Below, one piece after another: positions 1 through 10,492 of a DNA stretch of 64,000 nt (position 1 is its first letter; each line of letters opens with the position of its first letter). The DNA is from Asanoa siamensis (GTDB lineage Bacteria; Actinomycetota; Actinomycetes; Mycobacteriales; Micromonosporaceae): contig NZ_BONE01000038.1 in the NCBI RefSeq assembly GCF_016862555.1, forward strand, positions 16,670 through 80,669, read 5' to 3'. The notes under the pieces were generated by a model, which was given only the letters and a program-made list of their open reading frames with translations, searched no databases and was not told where the DNA came from. The position numbers were made by a program, and so were the translations under genes.

Positions 1-407
1 GCGGGACATGATCGAGCGCCGCAGGTGCCGCTCCAGCACCGTGCCCTGCAGGTTCATCGCGACGTCCCAGGCACCCGTGCCCAGACCGAGCGCGACCAGC
101 CCCACCACCGTCAGCGCGACGTCACCGGTCGCGCCGACGGCGGCCGTCGCCAGGCCGACCGCGAACAGCACCGCGCTGACCGCGACCACCCGCCGCGAGC
201 CGTGCCGGGCGACGACCGGACCCGACAGAACGAGCGCGAGCACGGCCCCGCCCGACGCGGCCAGCAGCGTCAGCCCGAGCGCGCCGGGGGAGAGGTGGAG
301 CTGGTCGCGGATCTGCGGTACGCGGGCGAACAGGCTGGCGAACGCGAGGCCCGAGGCGCCGAAGGCCGCGAACGTCGCGACAGTCGCGCGGTGGACCGGC
401 GCCGCGG

Positions 408-411
<4 letters not shown>
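1..411 (-). CDS. MFS transporter, partial (C-terminus outside window)
   Basis: The first 137 residues of a major facilitator superfamily permease are present; the rest lies beyond the window edge. Four hydrophobic segments with short basic loops are visible. An R-H-G-S-R-R motif follows the second segment, as in the MFS loop 2-3 signature, and an acidic/aromatic G-A-W-D-V-A-M-N stretch is in the fourth. The start is GTG at 411, overlapping the TGA of the upstream rhamnulokinase by 4 bp (GTGA), so it is the last visible gene of the rhaI-rhaEW-rhaB operon. That position suggests rhamnose or a related sugar as substrate, which is inference; MFS sequence alone does not define the cargo. Confidence 0.8.
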
Positions 412-1819
<1,408 letters not shown>

Positions 1820-1823
<4 letters not shown>

Positions 1824-3844
1824 CGCAGGAACGCCGCGGCGACACCGGCGTCGACGGGAACGTGCAGCCCGGTGGTGTGCGTGAGGTCGCCGGCGGTGAG
1901 CGCGAAGACCGCGTTGGCCACGTGCTCGGGCAGCACCTCCCGCTTGAGCAGGGTCCGCTGGGCGTAGTACGCGCCGAGCTCCTCTTCGGGCACCCCGTAG
2001 ACGGCGGCCCGCTGGGCGCCCCAGCCGCCGGCGAAGATGCCGGAGCCGCGGACGACACCGTCGGGGTTGACGCCGTTGACCCGGATGCCGTGCGCGCCGA
2101 GCTCCGCGGCCAGCAGGCGGACCTGGTGCGCCTGGTCGGCCTTGGCGGCACCGTACGCGACGTTGTTGGGGCCGGCGAACACCGCGTTCTTGGAGGAGAT
2201 GTAGATGATGTCGCCGCCGAGGCCCTGGTCGACGAGGATCCGGGCGGCCTCGCGGGAGACCAGGAACGAGCCGCGGGCCATCACGCCGTGCTGCAGGTCC
2301 CAGTCGGCCTCGGTGGTCTCCAGCAGCGGCTTGGAGATCGACAGGCCGGCGTTGTTGACGACCAGGTCGACACCCCCGAACGCGAGGGACGCCGTCCGGA
2401 GGGCGAGGACGATGGCGGCCGTGTCGGTGACGTCGGCGGTGACCGGGATCGCGACGTCGGTGCCGCCGATCTCCGCGGCCACCCGGGCGGCGGCCTCGCC
2501 GTCGCGGTCGGCGACGACCACGCAGGCGCCCTCGACAGCCAGCCGGTGGGCGATCGCCCGGCCGATGCCGGAGCCGCCGCCGGTGACGAACGCGACCCGC
2601 GTCGCGAGGGCCTTCGGCTTGGGCCGCCGGGCGAGCTTGGCCTCCTCGAGGGCCCAGTACTCGATGCGGAACTTCTCGGCCTCGTCGATCGGGGCGTACC
2701 GGGAGACGGCTTCGGCGCCGCGCATCACGTTGACGGCGTTGACGTAGAACTCCCCGGCGACCCGCGCGGTCTGCTTGTCGGCGCCGAACGAGAACATCCC
2801 GACACCGGGTACGAGCACGATGGCCGGATCGGCTCCCCGCATCGCCGGCGAGGACGGGGTGGCGTGCCGCTGGTAGTAGGCCGCGTAGTCGTCGCGGTAG
2901 GCCGCGTGCAGCTCCGTCAATCGTGCGACCACATCGGACAGCTCGGCCGTGGGCGGGAGGTCGAGAACGAGCGGGCGGACCTTCGTACGCAGGAAGTGGT
3001 CCGGACAGGAGGTGCCGAGCGCGGCCAGGCGCGAGTGCTCGGCCCGGGAGAGGAAGTCGAGCACCTCCGGGCTGTCGGTGAAGTGGCCGACCACGCGGCG
3101 GTCGGTCGACGCCAGCCCGCGGATCACCGGAGCCAGGGCCGCGGCCCGCGCCCGCCGTTCGGCGTCGGGCAGCGGTTCGTGCACGACCGGGCCGAACGGT
3201 TCAGGCCGGCCGTGCGACGCGATGTAGTCCGCCGCGGTGCGGATGATCTCCAGCGAGTTGGCCTCGCACTCGGCGCTGGTGGCGCCCCAGGCCGTGATGC
3301 CGTGCCCGCCGAGGATCACGCCGATCGCGGCCGGGTTGGCCCGCTTGACCGCCGCGATGTCCAGGCCGAGCTGGAAACCGGGACGGCGCCAGGGCACCCA
3401 GACCACCCGGTCCCCGAAGATCTCCTTGGTCAGCGCCGGCCCGTCCGCCGCGGTCGCGAGCGCGATGCCCGAGTCGGGGTGCAGGTGGTCGACGTGCGCG
3501 GCGTCGACGAGCCCGTGCATCGCCGTGTCGATCGACGGCGCCGCCCCGCCGCGCCCGTGCAGGCAGTAGTCGAACGCCGCGACCATCTCGTCCTCGCGCT
3601 CGACGCCCGGGTAGACGTCGACCAGCGCACGCAGCCGGTCGAGCCGCAGCACCGCGAGCCCGGCCGGCGTCAGCGTGCCGAGGTCGCCGCCGGAGCCCTT
3701 GACCCACAACAGCTCCACGTCGCCGCCGGTCACCGGGTCGGTGCCGGTGCCCTTCGCCGAGGTGTTGCCGCCCGCGTAGTTGGTGTTCCGCGGGTCGGCG
3801 CCGAGGCGGTTGGACCGTTCGATCAGCTCTTCCACCGTGGACAT
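1820..3844 (-). CDS. rhaEW: Bifunctional L-rhamnulose-1-phosphate aldolase / L-lactaldehyde dehydrogenase
   Basis: A 674-aa fusion. The N-terminal part (about 1-400) is a class II aldolase/adducin domain with the zinc-ligand pattern H-x-H (D-H-L-H-P-D-S) and a later G-G-H-G-I. The C-terminal part (about 415-674) is a short-chain dehydrogenase with the T-G-G-G-S-G-I-G nucleotide motif and a Y-G-A-A-K catalytic pair. Known fusions of this type cleave rhamnulose 1-phosphate to DHAP and L-lactaldehyde and then oxidise the aldehyde. It lies 6 bp downstream of rhaI and overlaps rhaB by 4 bp. The symbol follows the RhaEW naming used for Bacillus/Chloroflexus-type fusions. Confidence 0.92.
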
Positions 3845-3850
3845 CGGTCG

Positions 3851-5032
3851 TTACGCTCCCCAGCCGGCGGCTTCGCCACCGACACGCTCGGCTTTGACGG
3901 TCTCGTAGTAGCCCGACCGCTTGTAGGCCGCGATCGGGTCCGGGTCGAGGCCCATCTCGCCGCGCAGGTCGCGCAGGAGCGGACGGACGTCGGTGTGGTA
4001 GGCGTCCATCAGCACCTCGTTGGCCTCCAGCACGTCGCCGTCGCGCTGCGCCGCGGCCAGCGCGGCGGTGTCGACCAGCAACGCCTTGGCGGTGGCCTCC
4101 TGGACGTTCATGACCGACCGGATCACCGCCTGGATCTTCGGCTCGATGTTGTGGCACTGGTCGAGCATGAACGCGATGCCCGCCTCGGGCTTGAGGACGT
4201 CGGCCGAGACGATCTCGCACATGATGCGGAAGAGCTGGAAGGGATCCGCGGCACCGACCATCAGGTCGTCGTCGGCGTAGAAACGCGAGTTGAAGTCGAA
4301 CGCGCCGAGCTTCCCGGCCCGGATCAGGACCGCGACGATGAACTCGATGTTCGTGCCCGGTGCGTGGTGCCCGGTGTCGATCACGACCTGCGCCCGGTCG
4401 CCCAGGGCGAGACAGTGGGCGTACGCGGTGCCCCAGTCCGGGACGTCGGTCGTGTAGAAGGCCGGCTCGAACAGCTTGTATTCCAGCAGCATCCGTTGCG
4501 CGGGACCGAGCCGCTCGTAGGTGGCCGCGAGCGCGTCGGCGAGCCGGTCCTGCCGGGCCCGGATGCTGTCCTGGCCGGGGTAGTTGGTCCCGTCGGCGAA
4601 CCAGAGTTTGAGGTCGCGCGAACCCGTGGCGTCCATGATGTCCACACACTCGAACATGTGGGCCAGCGCCTTCGCCCGGATCCGCGGGTCGGGGTTGGTG
4701 ACCGAGCCGAGCCGGTAGTCGTCGTCCTGGAACACGTTCGTGTTGATCGCCCCGAGGCCGATGCCGCGCTCCTTGGCATAGGCGGCGAGGGCGGCGTAGT
4801 CGTCGAGCTTGTCCCACGGGATGTGCAGCGCGACGGTCGGGGCGACACCGGTGAAGCGGTGCACGGTGGCGGCGTCGGCGATCTTCTCGTACGGGTCGCG
4901 CGGCACGCCCTCCTGCGCGAACACCTTGAACCGGGTGCCGGAGTTCCCGAACGCCCACGACGCCGTCTCGATCCGTTGCGCACGCAGGGCCGCCAGGACG
5001 CGGCTCCGGGTTGGCGGGGCAAGCTCGGTCAT
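3851..5032 (-). CDS. rhaI: L-rhamnose isomerase
   Basis: Interconverts L-rhamnose and L-rhamnulose, the first catabolic step. It is 393 aa and of the xylose-isomerase-like TIM-barrel type (RhaI) rather than the E. coli RhaA type. Metal-site acidic and histidine residues are visible in L-E-Y-K-L-F-E-P, V-I-D-T-G-H-H-A-P-G-T-N and F-D-F-N-S-R-F-Y-A-D-D-D. The ATG at 5032 is chosen because GGAGGA lies six bases upstream. The frame is also open to an ATG at 5074, but that codon sits inside the LacI-type operator palindrome and has no ribosome site. First gene of the minus-strand catabolic operon, divergent from the LacI regulator. Confidence 0.93.
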   Translation of the reverse strand: MTELAPPTRSRVLAALRAQRIETASWAFGNSGTRFKVFAQEGVPRDPYEKIADAATVHRFTGVAPTVALHIPWDKLDDYAALAAYAKERGIGLGAINTNVFQDDDYRLGSVTNPDPRIRAKALAHMFECVDIMDATGSRDLKLWFADGTNYPGQDSIRARQDRLADALAATYERLGPAQRMLLEYKLFEPAFYTTDVPDWGTAYAHCLALGDRAQVVIDTGHHAPGTNIEFIVAVLIRAGKLGAFDFNSRFYADDDLMVGAADPFQLFRIMCEIVSADVLKPEAGIAFMLDQCHNIEPKIQAVIRSVMNVQEATAKALLVDTAALAAAQRDGDVLEANEVLMDAYHTDVRPLLRDLRGEMGLDPDPIAAYKRSGYYETVKAERVGGEAAGWGA

Positions 5033-5059
5033 GTTTCGTCCTCCGCGCGGGGCCTCGTA

Positions 5060-5075
5060 CATGAAACGTTTCATG
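5060..5075. promoter_or_regulatory. LacI-type operator (perfect 16-bp palindrome)
   Basis: CATGAAACGTTTCATG is a perfect palindrome just upstream of the rhaI ribosome site. Its core TGAAACGTTTCA matches the usual LacI-family half-site logic with a central CG. Related sites occur at 5120, 10434 and 13318, all at rhamnose genes, which supports control by the LacI protein encoded at 5156. Confidence 0.8.
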
Positions 5076-5119
5076 CGATGGATGGACGATATCGGCCCCT
5101 GTCCGGGGGAGTCAAGGTA

Positions 5120-5131
5120 TGAGACGTTTCA
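5120..5131. promoter_or_regulatory. LacI-type operator, second site in the divergent promoter
   Basis: TGAGACGTTTCA differs from the perfect site at 5062-5073 by one base. It lies 11 bp upstream of the regulator's probable -10 element (5142-5147), a position suited to autorepression. Confidence 0.7.
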
Positions 5132-5141
5132 GCGGATCGCG

Positions 5142-5147
5142 TACGCT
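5142..5147 (+). promoter_or_regulatory. Probable -10 element of a leaderless lacI-type transcript
   Basis: TACGCT lies 8 nt before the ATG at 5156. No Shine-Dalgarno sequence precedes that ATG, as expected for a leaderless actinobacterial start. Confidence 0.5.
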
Positions 5148-5155
5148 GATCGACC

Positions 5156-6181
5156 ATGGCGGCGAGCATCAAGGAGGTCGCGCAGCGTGCCGGCGTGTCG
5201 CTGGGCACGGTGAGCAACGTGCTCAACCGCCCCGACATCGTCTCGCCGCAGACGCGCAAGCGCGTCCTGGAGGCCATCGAGGAGCTGGGCTTCGTCCGCA
5301 ACGACTCGGCCCGGCAGCTCCGCGCGGGCCGCAGCCGCACGGTCGCCATCGTGGTGCTCGACGTGTCGAACCCCTTCTTCACCGACGTCGTACGCGGCGC
5401 GGAGGCGGTCGTCGAAGGCGCCGGCGGCATGGTGGTCGTCTGCAACAGCGGCGGCGGCGCCTCGCGGGAGCACCGGCACCTGGACGTGCTCGAGGAGCAA
5501 CGGGTCCAGGGCCTGCTGGTGACCCCGGTCAGCGACGGCCGGCAGCCCCGCCTGGACCGGATGGTCAAGCGCGGCATCCCGGTGGTCCTGGTCGACCGCG
5601 GCGCCGGCCTCGCCAACCAGTGCTCGGTCGCGGTCGACGACGTCCTCGGCGGCCGCCTGGCGGCGGAGCACCTCGCGGAGCGCGGCCACCGCCGGATCGC
5701 CTTCGTCGGCGGCCCGGCCGGCCTGCGCCAGGTGGCCGACCGCCTGGCGGGCGCCGAGGCGGCCCTGGCGGAGCGCGACCTGCCCGCGCCGCACGTGGTC
5801 GAGACCCCGGTCCTGTCGGTCTCGACGGGCCGCACGGCCGCCGACGAGATCGTCACCCTGCCGGCGTCCCGCCGCCCGACGGCCATCTTCTGCGCCAACG
5901 ACCTGGTCGCCCTCGGCGCCCTGCAGGCCCTGACGGCCCACGGCCTGAAGGTCCCGGACGACATCGCCCTGGTCGGCTACGACGACATCGAGTTCGCGGC
6001 GGGCGCGGCCGTGCCCCTCTCGTCGATCCGCCAGCCCCGCGAGCAGCTGGGCCGCACGGCGGCGCAGCTCCTCCTGGAGGAGTCCACGGACCCGGAGCAC
6101 CACGAGCACCGCCACGTGGTCTTCCAGCCGGAGCTGGCGGTACGCCAGTCCAGCGAACACAAACGCCGCCGCACCCGCTGA
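5156..6181 (+). CDS. LacI-family transcriptional regulator of the rhamnose regulon
   Basis: A 341-aa repressor. The N-terminal helix-turn-helix plus hinge helix (residues 5-50: I-K-E-V-A-Q-R-A-G-V-S-L-G-T-V-S-N-V-L-N) is classic LacI/GalR. It is followed by a periplasmic-binding-protein-like sensor domain to about residue 330. It is divergent from rhaI with two palindromes between them, and further sites lie before the ABC importer and GH78 genes. This strongly suggests it represses the whole locus, with rhamnose or a catabolite as inducer. The effector cannot be read from sequence. Confidence 0.9.
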   Translation: MAASIKEVAQRAGVSLGTVSNVLNRPDIVSPQTRKRVLEAIEELGFVRNDSARQLRAGRSRTVAIVVLDVSNPFFTDVVRGAEAVVEGAGGMVVVCNSGGGASREHRHLDVLEEQRVQGLLVTPVSDGRQPRLDRMVKRGIPVVLVDRGAGLANQCSVAVDDVLGGRLAAEHLAERGHRRIAFVGGPAGLRQVADRLAGAEAALAERDLPAPHVVETPVLSVSTGRTAADEIVTLPASRRPTAIFCANDLVALGALQALTAHGLKVPDDIALVGYDDIEFAAGAAVPLSSIRQPREQLGRTAAQLLLEESTDPEHHEHRHVVFQPELAVRQSSEHKRRRTR

Positions 6182-6191
6182 GCGGGCTGCC

Positions 6192-6980
6192 GTGCCCGAT
6201 CGCGAGTCACCTCTTCCGTCGGGCCGGATGACGTCGGGCATCACCCGGCGCGGCAGCAGCGTGCTGCGACCGGTCGGGCCGTGGAGCGCGGCGGTGCACG
6301 AGTACCTGCGGCACCTGGCCGCGGCGGGCTTCGACGGCGCACCCCGCGTGCTGGGCGTGCGGGACGGCCGCGAGGAGCTGACGTTCCTCGCGGGCGAGGT
6401 CCCGGCCGATCCCGCCTGGGAGCCGGGCCGGGGCGCGCGGCTGCCGGACCACGCGCGCGGCGAGGAGGCGCTGGTCGCCGCCGCGCGACTGGTCCGCCGG
6501 CTGCACGGGGCCTCCCGCGGGTTCACACCGCGGCGGGTCGACTACCGCTTCCACCCGCACCCACCGCGCGACGGCGAGCTGGTGTGCCACGGCGACCTGG
6601 GTCCGTGGAACACCGTGTACCGGGCCGGCCTCCCGGTGGCCTTCATCGACTGGGACGCGGCCGGCCCCCGCGAACCGCTGGTCGACCTCGCGGCCGCCGC
6701 CAAGGCTTTCGTGCCCCTGGAACCCGACCACCGGTTGCGCGAGGTCGACCCGGTCCCGGACCGCGGCGCGCGGCTGCGCCTGTTCGTCGACGCCTACGGC
6801 CTCACGGACCGCCGCGCGATCCTGCCCGCCCTGCGCGACGCGACCCTGACGCCGGTCGAGAGCCTGCGCCACTGGCCCCTGGACGCGGCCGGCGCCGCCG
6901 GCGCCCTGGAGTTCGTCGCCGGCGAGCTCCGCTGGCTCCACGCCGCGATGCCCGAGCTCGAACGGGCACTCAAGCCGTAG
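6192..6980 (+). CDS. Aminoglycoside phosphotransferase/choline-kinase-like family protein
   Basis: A 262-aa APH-family kinase fold. The catalytic-loop motif C-H-G-D-L-G-P-W-N-T (near residue 133) and the metal-binding F-I-D-W-D-A-A (near 151) are intact, so an active phosphotransferase is likely. GTG at 6192 is used here; an in-frame ATG at 6228 is an alternative. It lies 10 bp after the LacI gene on the same strand and may be cotranscribed. The substrate is unknown, and resistance should not be assumed: most soil actinomycetes carry many such paralogues. Its last 11 bp overlap a degraded minus-strand frame. Confidence 0.75.
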   Translation: MPDRESPLPSGRMTSGITRRGSSVLRPVGPWSAAVHEYLRHLAAAGFDGAPRVLGVRDGREELTFLAGEVPADPAWEPGRGARLPDHARGEEALVAAARLVRRLHGASRGFTPRRVDYRFHPHPPRDGELVCHGDLGPWNTVYRAGLPVAFIDWDAAGPREPLVDLAAAAKAFVPLEPDHRLREVDPVPDRGARLRLFVDAYGLTDRRAILPALRDATLTPVESLRHWPLDAAGAAGALEFVAGELRWLHAAMPELERALKP

Positions 6981-7207
6981 GTTGGCGGTCCCACCAGCGC
7001 GGAAGGTCGAGGTCCGCGGTGTCAGGACTCGCGAAGAAGAACGGAACCCCGAGCAGCCGCGCGACGCCGGCGCCCGCCTCGCCCGCGTCGCGGGCCTCCG
7101 CCCAGCCCGGCGCCGGACCCCCGAACCGGGCGCCCTCGCCGCCGTCTCAGATCGTCGATCCGCCACCGCGCCTCAGCACTCAGCGCGTTCCACAAGGGCA
7201 CGGGCAT
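6970..7207 (-). pseudogene. Possible frameshifted small gene, unknown function
   Basis: The 6970-7146 segment reads, on the minus strand, as a convincing GC3-rich protein end (R-L-L-G-V-P-F-F-F-A-S-P-D-T-A-D-L-D-L-P-R-W-W-D) with a TGA stop at 6970. It has no start codon and is closed by a TGA at 7147-7149. In the neighbouring frame an ATG at 7207 begins P-V-P-L-W-N-A-L-S-A-E-A-R-W-R-I-D-D-L-R, and GGGAGGAAGG lies upstream. Joining the two with a single-base shift near 7150 gives a protein of about 78 aa. No family is recognised. The rest of 6981-7317 shows only imperfect hairpins downstream of the ABC importer operon. Confidence 0.35.
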
Positions 7208-7317
7208 CCCGTCATTGTCCTTCCTCCCACCGCGGACGTGGCAGCGCAGCGAAGCGGAGCGGTGTCTCGCGGGAGGAACGGTCCGGACCACAACGGACCC
7301 GAGCACGAATCCCGAAT

Positions 7318-8145
7318 CTAGCCTTTGATCGCTCCGGAAGTCATGCCGGAGACGATGCGGCGGTTGAAGAACAGGAACATGATCAGCGGCGGAATCGTGA
7401 TGAGCAGGATGTTCATGAAGAGCAGGTTGTACTGCGACGTGAACTGGCTCGAGAAGTTGTAGAGCGTCAGCTGCACCGTCGCGTTCTGGTCGCCGGGCAG
7501 GAAATACAACGGGTTCACGAAGTCGTTGAAGACCGTGACCGACTGCACGACGATGACCGTGATCGCGACCGAGCGCAGCAGCGGGAAGATGACCCTGAAG
7601 AACAGGCGGAACGGGGACGCGCCGTCGATGATGGCCGCCTCGTCGAGCTCGCGGGGGATCGTCGCGATGAACGCGCGGAAGAGCAGGATCGCGAACGAGA
7701 TGCCGAACGCCACCTCGACCAGGATCAGGCCCGGCATCGTCCGGAAGAGGCCGAGCTTCTGCAGCACCCAGATCGTGGGTACGACCGCCGGCGGGATGAT
7801 GAGGCCGGAGAGCACCAGGAAGTTGATCAGCACGTTCCAGCGGCTCTTGCGGCGTTGCAGCACGTAGGCCACCATCGCCGCGAGGACGACCATGATGGCC
7901 ACGCTGCTGACCGTCAGGATGGTGCTGTTGATGAACGCGATGATGAGCATGTAGTCGCGCGCCTCGACCACGTCGACGAAGTTCCGCACGATCTGGAAGT
8001 TCTCGGGCCAGGAGAAGTCCAGCAGTGCCGCCTGCTGCCGCGATTTCACCGCCGTCAGCACGATGAAGGCGAACGGCACCAGGAAGACCACGATGGACAG
8101 CAGGATCGCGACGCCGCTGAGCCAGTAGTTGCGCCGGCCGGTCAC
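7318..8145 (-). CDS. ABC sugar importer permease (MalG type)
   Basis: A 275-aa inner-membrane permease with six hydrophobic segments. The EAA loop (E-L-D-E-A-A-I-I-D-G-A-S, about residues 180-191) contacts the ATPase. The GTG at 8145 overlaps the TGA of the partner permease by 4 bp (GTGA); longer in-frame extensions run through the other permease gene and are not real. With the two upstream genes it forms a CUT1 carbohydrate importer. No ATPase gene is nearby; actinobacterial CUT1 systems commonly share one multitask ATPase (MsiK). Confidence 0.9.
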   Translation of the reverse strand: MTGRRNYWLSGVAILLSIVVFLVPFAFIVLTAVKSRQQAALLDFSWPENFQIVRNFVDVVEARDYMLIIAFINSTILTVSSVAIMVVLAAMVAYVLQRRKSRWNVLINFLVLSGLIIPPAVVPTIWVLQKLGLFRTMPGLILVEVAFGISFAILLFRAFIATIPRELDEAAIIDGASPFRLFFRVIFPLLRSVAITVIVVQSVTVFNDFVNPLYFLPGDQNATVQLTLYNFSSQFTSQYNLLFMNILLITIPPLIMFLFFNRRIVSGMTSGAIKG

Positions 8146-9017
8146 AGCTCGACCTCCTTGCGGGTCAGGAACCAGTACAGCGGCAGGATGACGGCCGTCA
8201 CGACCAGGAACAGGATCACGTTGCCGGCCGTGGACAGGCCGTAGAAGCCCGCCTGGTACTGCTTGTAGATGACCGACGCGATGACGTCCGACGTGAAACC
8301 GGGACCACCGCGGGTCATCGCCCAGATCAGGTCGAACGACCGCAGCCCGCCGATCAGCGACAGGATCACGACCGTGACCGTCGCGGGGCGGGCCAGCGGC
8401 AGCACGATGCGGAAGAAGCTGGCCGTGGCGCCGGCGCCGTCGACCCGCGCCGCCTCGAAATATTCCTGCGGGATCGACACGATGCCCGCGATGTAGATGA
8501 GCGTGGCCAGGCCGACGCCCTTCCACACGTCGACGAGCGCGACCGACAGCAGCGCGAGGTCCGGGTCGGTCAGCCAGCCCGGGCCCTGGACGCCGATGGC
8601 CGCGAGGGACTCGTTGATGAGCCCGCGTTCCGGGTTCATCAGGACGGTGAACGTCAGCCCGACGCCGATCGTGCTGACGAGCACCGGGAAGAAGACGACC
8701 GACCGCAGGTAGCCGCGGCCGATGATCTGCGAGGTGAGCAGCACCGCGAGCAGCAGCCCGAGCACCACCTTGAGCCCCGACGTGACCACCGCGTAGATCA
8801 GGGTGTTGGTCAGGCCGGAGACGAGCGCGGGCTCACGGAAGAAGTTGACGAAGTTCTCGAAGCCGATGAAGTGCGAGTCGAAGATGGTCCAGCGGGTCAG
8901 GCTGAAGTAGAACGACGCGAACGTCGGCACGAGGAACAGCACCCCGTAGACGAGGGCTGCCGGCAGATAGAACCAGGAGGGGTACGGGCTGCGCCTGCGG
9001 GCCCGGATCGTCGTCAT
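8142..9017 (-). CDS. ABC sugar importer permease (MalF type)
   Basis: A 291-aa permease with six transmembrane segments and the EAA loop Y-F-E-A-A-R-V-D-G-A-G-A. It starts with ATG at 9017 and lies 57 bp after the binding-protein gene, in the same operon. A basic N-terminus precedes the first membrane span (Y-P-S-W-F-Y-L-P-A-A-L-V-Y). Rhamnose or rhamno-oligosaccharide uptake is inferred from the locus, not from the sequence. Confidence 0.9.
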   Translation of the reverse strand: MTTIRARRRSPYPSWFYLPAALVYGVLFLVPTFASFYFSLTRWTIFDSHFIGFENFVNFFREPALVSGLTNTLIYAVVTSGLKVVLGLLLAVLLTSQIIGRGYLRSVVFFPVLVSTIGVGLTFTVLMNPERGLINESLAAIGVQGPGWLTDPDLALLSVALVDVWKGVGLATLIYIAGIVSIPQEYFEAARVDGAGATASFFRIVLPLARPATVTVVILSLIGGLRSFDLIWAMTRGGPGFTSDVIASVIYKQYQAGFYGLSTAGNVILFLVVTAVILPLYWFLTRKEVEL

Positions 9018-9074
9018 CGCACGGCCTCTCGTGGCGGGTGCCGCGCGACACCGGGGCCGCGCGGCACCGACTGG

Positions 9075-10403
9075 CTACCAGCCCGGCAGGCCGAGCTGTT
9101 GGGCCTGCTTCTCGACGTCACGGTCGTACAGCGCGGCACCGTCCGGCGCCTTGCGGATGCCGGAACCCACCTCGACGCAGATCTGCTCGAGCGACGGACC
9201 CTTCACCGGGGAGAGGAACTCCAGCGCCAGGCTGGACCCGCCCTCCCGGTCGATGTAGGGCTGCATGTCCTTGATCGACTGTGGCACGTCGGCCGGCAGC
9301 TCACAACCCTTGACCGCGAACGGGCCGGTCGGCGGTGAGGCCTTGGCCTGCGAGGTGCAGCCGTCCGGGCTCGCGATGAAGGCGAGCAGCTTCCTGGCCG
9401 CCTCGAGCTTGGCGCCGCTCGTGGAGGCCGGGATGTAGGCGCCGCCGGGTGCCCAGACGGTCAGGCCGTTGGTGGCGGCGTCCGTGCCCGGCAGGGCGAA
9501 CAGGCCGACGTCGTTGACCTTGTCGGGGTTGTTGATGGCGATGTTGGCGACCGCGGCCGTCAGCATCGGGTAGTGCGCGCCCTCACCGAGCGCGATCATC
9601 CGCTGGCCGTCCTCGTACTTCGCCGACGCGAAGTCCTTGTTGAGGTAGCCGGCGTCGAAGACCTCCTGCAGGTGCGCGAAGCCCTCCAGCGCCGCCGGGG
9701 TGGTCGCGTACTTGGCCTGGTTCTTGGTGTACTTCTCGGCGAAGGCGGAGTCGGCGGCCGAGACGTTGTGGAAGTCGCCCAGGATGAACAGCTGCGAGGT
9801 CCAGGTCTCCTGGTAGGTCTGGATGACCGGCGCGGCCTTGCCGTCCGCCTTGATCTTCGCGTTGTTGGCCATGAACTCGGACCAGGTCTTCGGCACCTGC
9901 AGGCCCAGCCGCTCGTAGACCTTGCGGTTGTAGAGGACCGCGCCGCCCATGAACGTGCCGAACGGCGCGCCGTAGACCTTGCCGCCCGCGGTGACGGTCG
10001 TCTTGAAGTTGGCGTCGAGCTGGCCGACGTAGGACTGGTCGTCGAGCGCGACCAGGTTCTGCTCGGGCTTGAGGGCCTGGAACAGCGAACCGGAGTTGTA
10101 GATGAAGACGTCGCTCATGTCGCCTGTGGACAGCCGGGTCTTGACGATGTTGTCGCCCTCGGTGCCCTGCGGCCGGGTCTCGACCTTGACGGTGATGTCG
10201 GGGTTCTTCGCGGTGAAGTCGCCGACGACCTGCTCGGCCGTCTTGACGGTGGCTTCCGCGTTGTCGACCAGGAGCGAGATGGCGGTCTTGCCGCCCTCAT
10301 CGCTGGAGCCGAGGCTCCCGGCACTGCACGCCGTGAGCGCCAGCGCGCTCGCGACGGCGGCGGCCGCGAACGCACCCAGGCGCCGCGGCGGGACGTCGAA
10401 CAT
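9075..10403 (-). CDS. Extracellular sugar-binding lipoprotein of the ABC importer
   Basis: A 442-aa family 1 solute-binding protein. The lipobox L-T-A-C places the lipidated cysteine at residue 26 after a hydrophobic signal, so it is anchored outside the membrane. The ligand-binding body is MalE-like (G-D-M-S-D-V-F-I-Y-N-S-G; A-P-F-G-T-F-M-G-G-A-V-L-Y-N). ATG at 10403 has GGGAGG upstream (complement of cctccc). A LacI-type operator 31 bp upstream ties it to the rhamnose regulon. Likely cargo is rhamnose or rhamnosides released by the adjacent GH78 enzyme. Confidence 0.9.
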   Translation of the reverse strand: MFDVPPRRLGAFAAAAVASALALTACSAGSLGSSDEGGKTAISLLVDNAEATVKTAEQVVGDFTAKNPDITVKVETRPQGTEGDNIVKTRLSTGDMSDVFIYNSGSLFQALKPEQNLVALDDQSYVGQLDANFKTTVTAGGKVYGAPFGTFMGGAVLYNRKVYERLGLQVPKTWSEFMANNAKIKADGKAAPVIQTYQETWTSQLFILGDFHNVSAADSAFAEKYTKNQAKYATTPAALEGFAHLQEVFDAGYLNKDFASAKYEDGQRMIALGEGAHYPMLTAAVANIAINNPDKVNDVGLFALPGTDAATNGLTVWAPGGAYIPASTSGAKLEAARKLLAFIASPDGCTSQAKASPPTGPFAVKGCELPADVPQSIKDMQPYIDREGGSSLALEFLSPVKGPSLEQICVEVGSGIRKAPDGAALYDRDVEKQAQQLGLPGW

Positions 10404-10433
10404 GGCCGTACCTCCCTATTTTGGCGAATTCTG

Positions 10434-10445
10434 TGAATCGTTTCA
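10434..10445. promoter_or_regulatory. LacI-type operator before the sugar importer operon
   Basis: TGAATCGTTTCA departs from the 12-bp core TGAAACGTTTCA at a single position. It lies between the GH78 gene's end and the importer operon start. Confidence 0.7.
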
Positions 10446-10492
10446 GATTTGGTTACCAGACCTTAACGGGAGCATCCATCAGGGTCAACCCC

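Noticed and set aside
5033..5074. Alternative ATG at 5074 for L-rhamnose isomerase
   Set aside because: It lies inside the operator palindrome and has no ribosome site; the ATG at 5032 has GGAGGA.
1862..5122. A plus-strand open frame of 1086 codons across the rhamnose genes
   Set aside because: Antisense to three well-supported genes; composition is low-complexity Arg/Gly/Val.
6171..6190. Short palindrome around the LacI stop codon as a terminator
   Set aside because: The stem is five bases with a single-base loop and no T run; it cannot form a usable hairpin.
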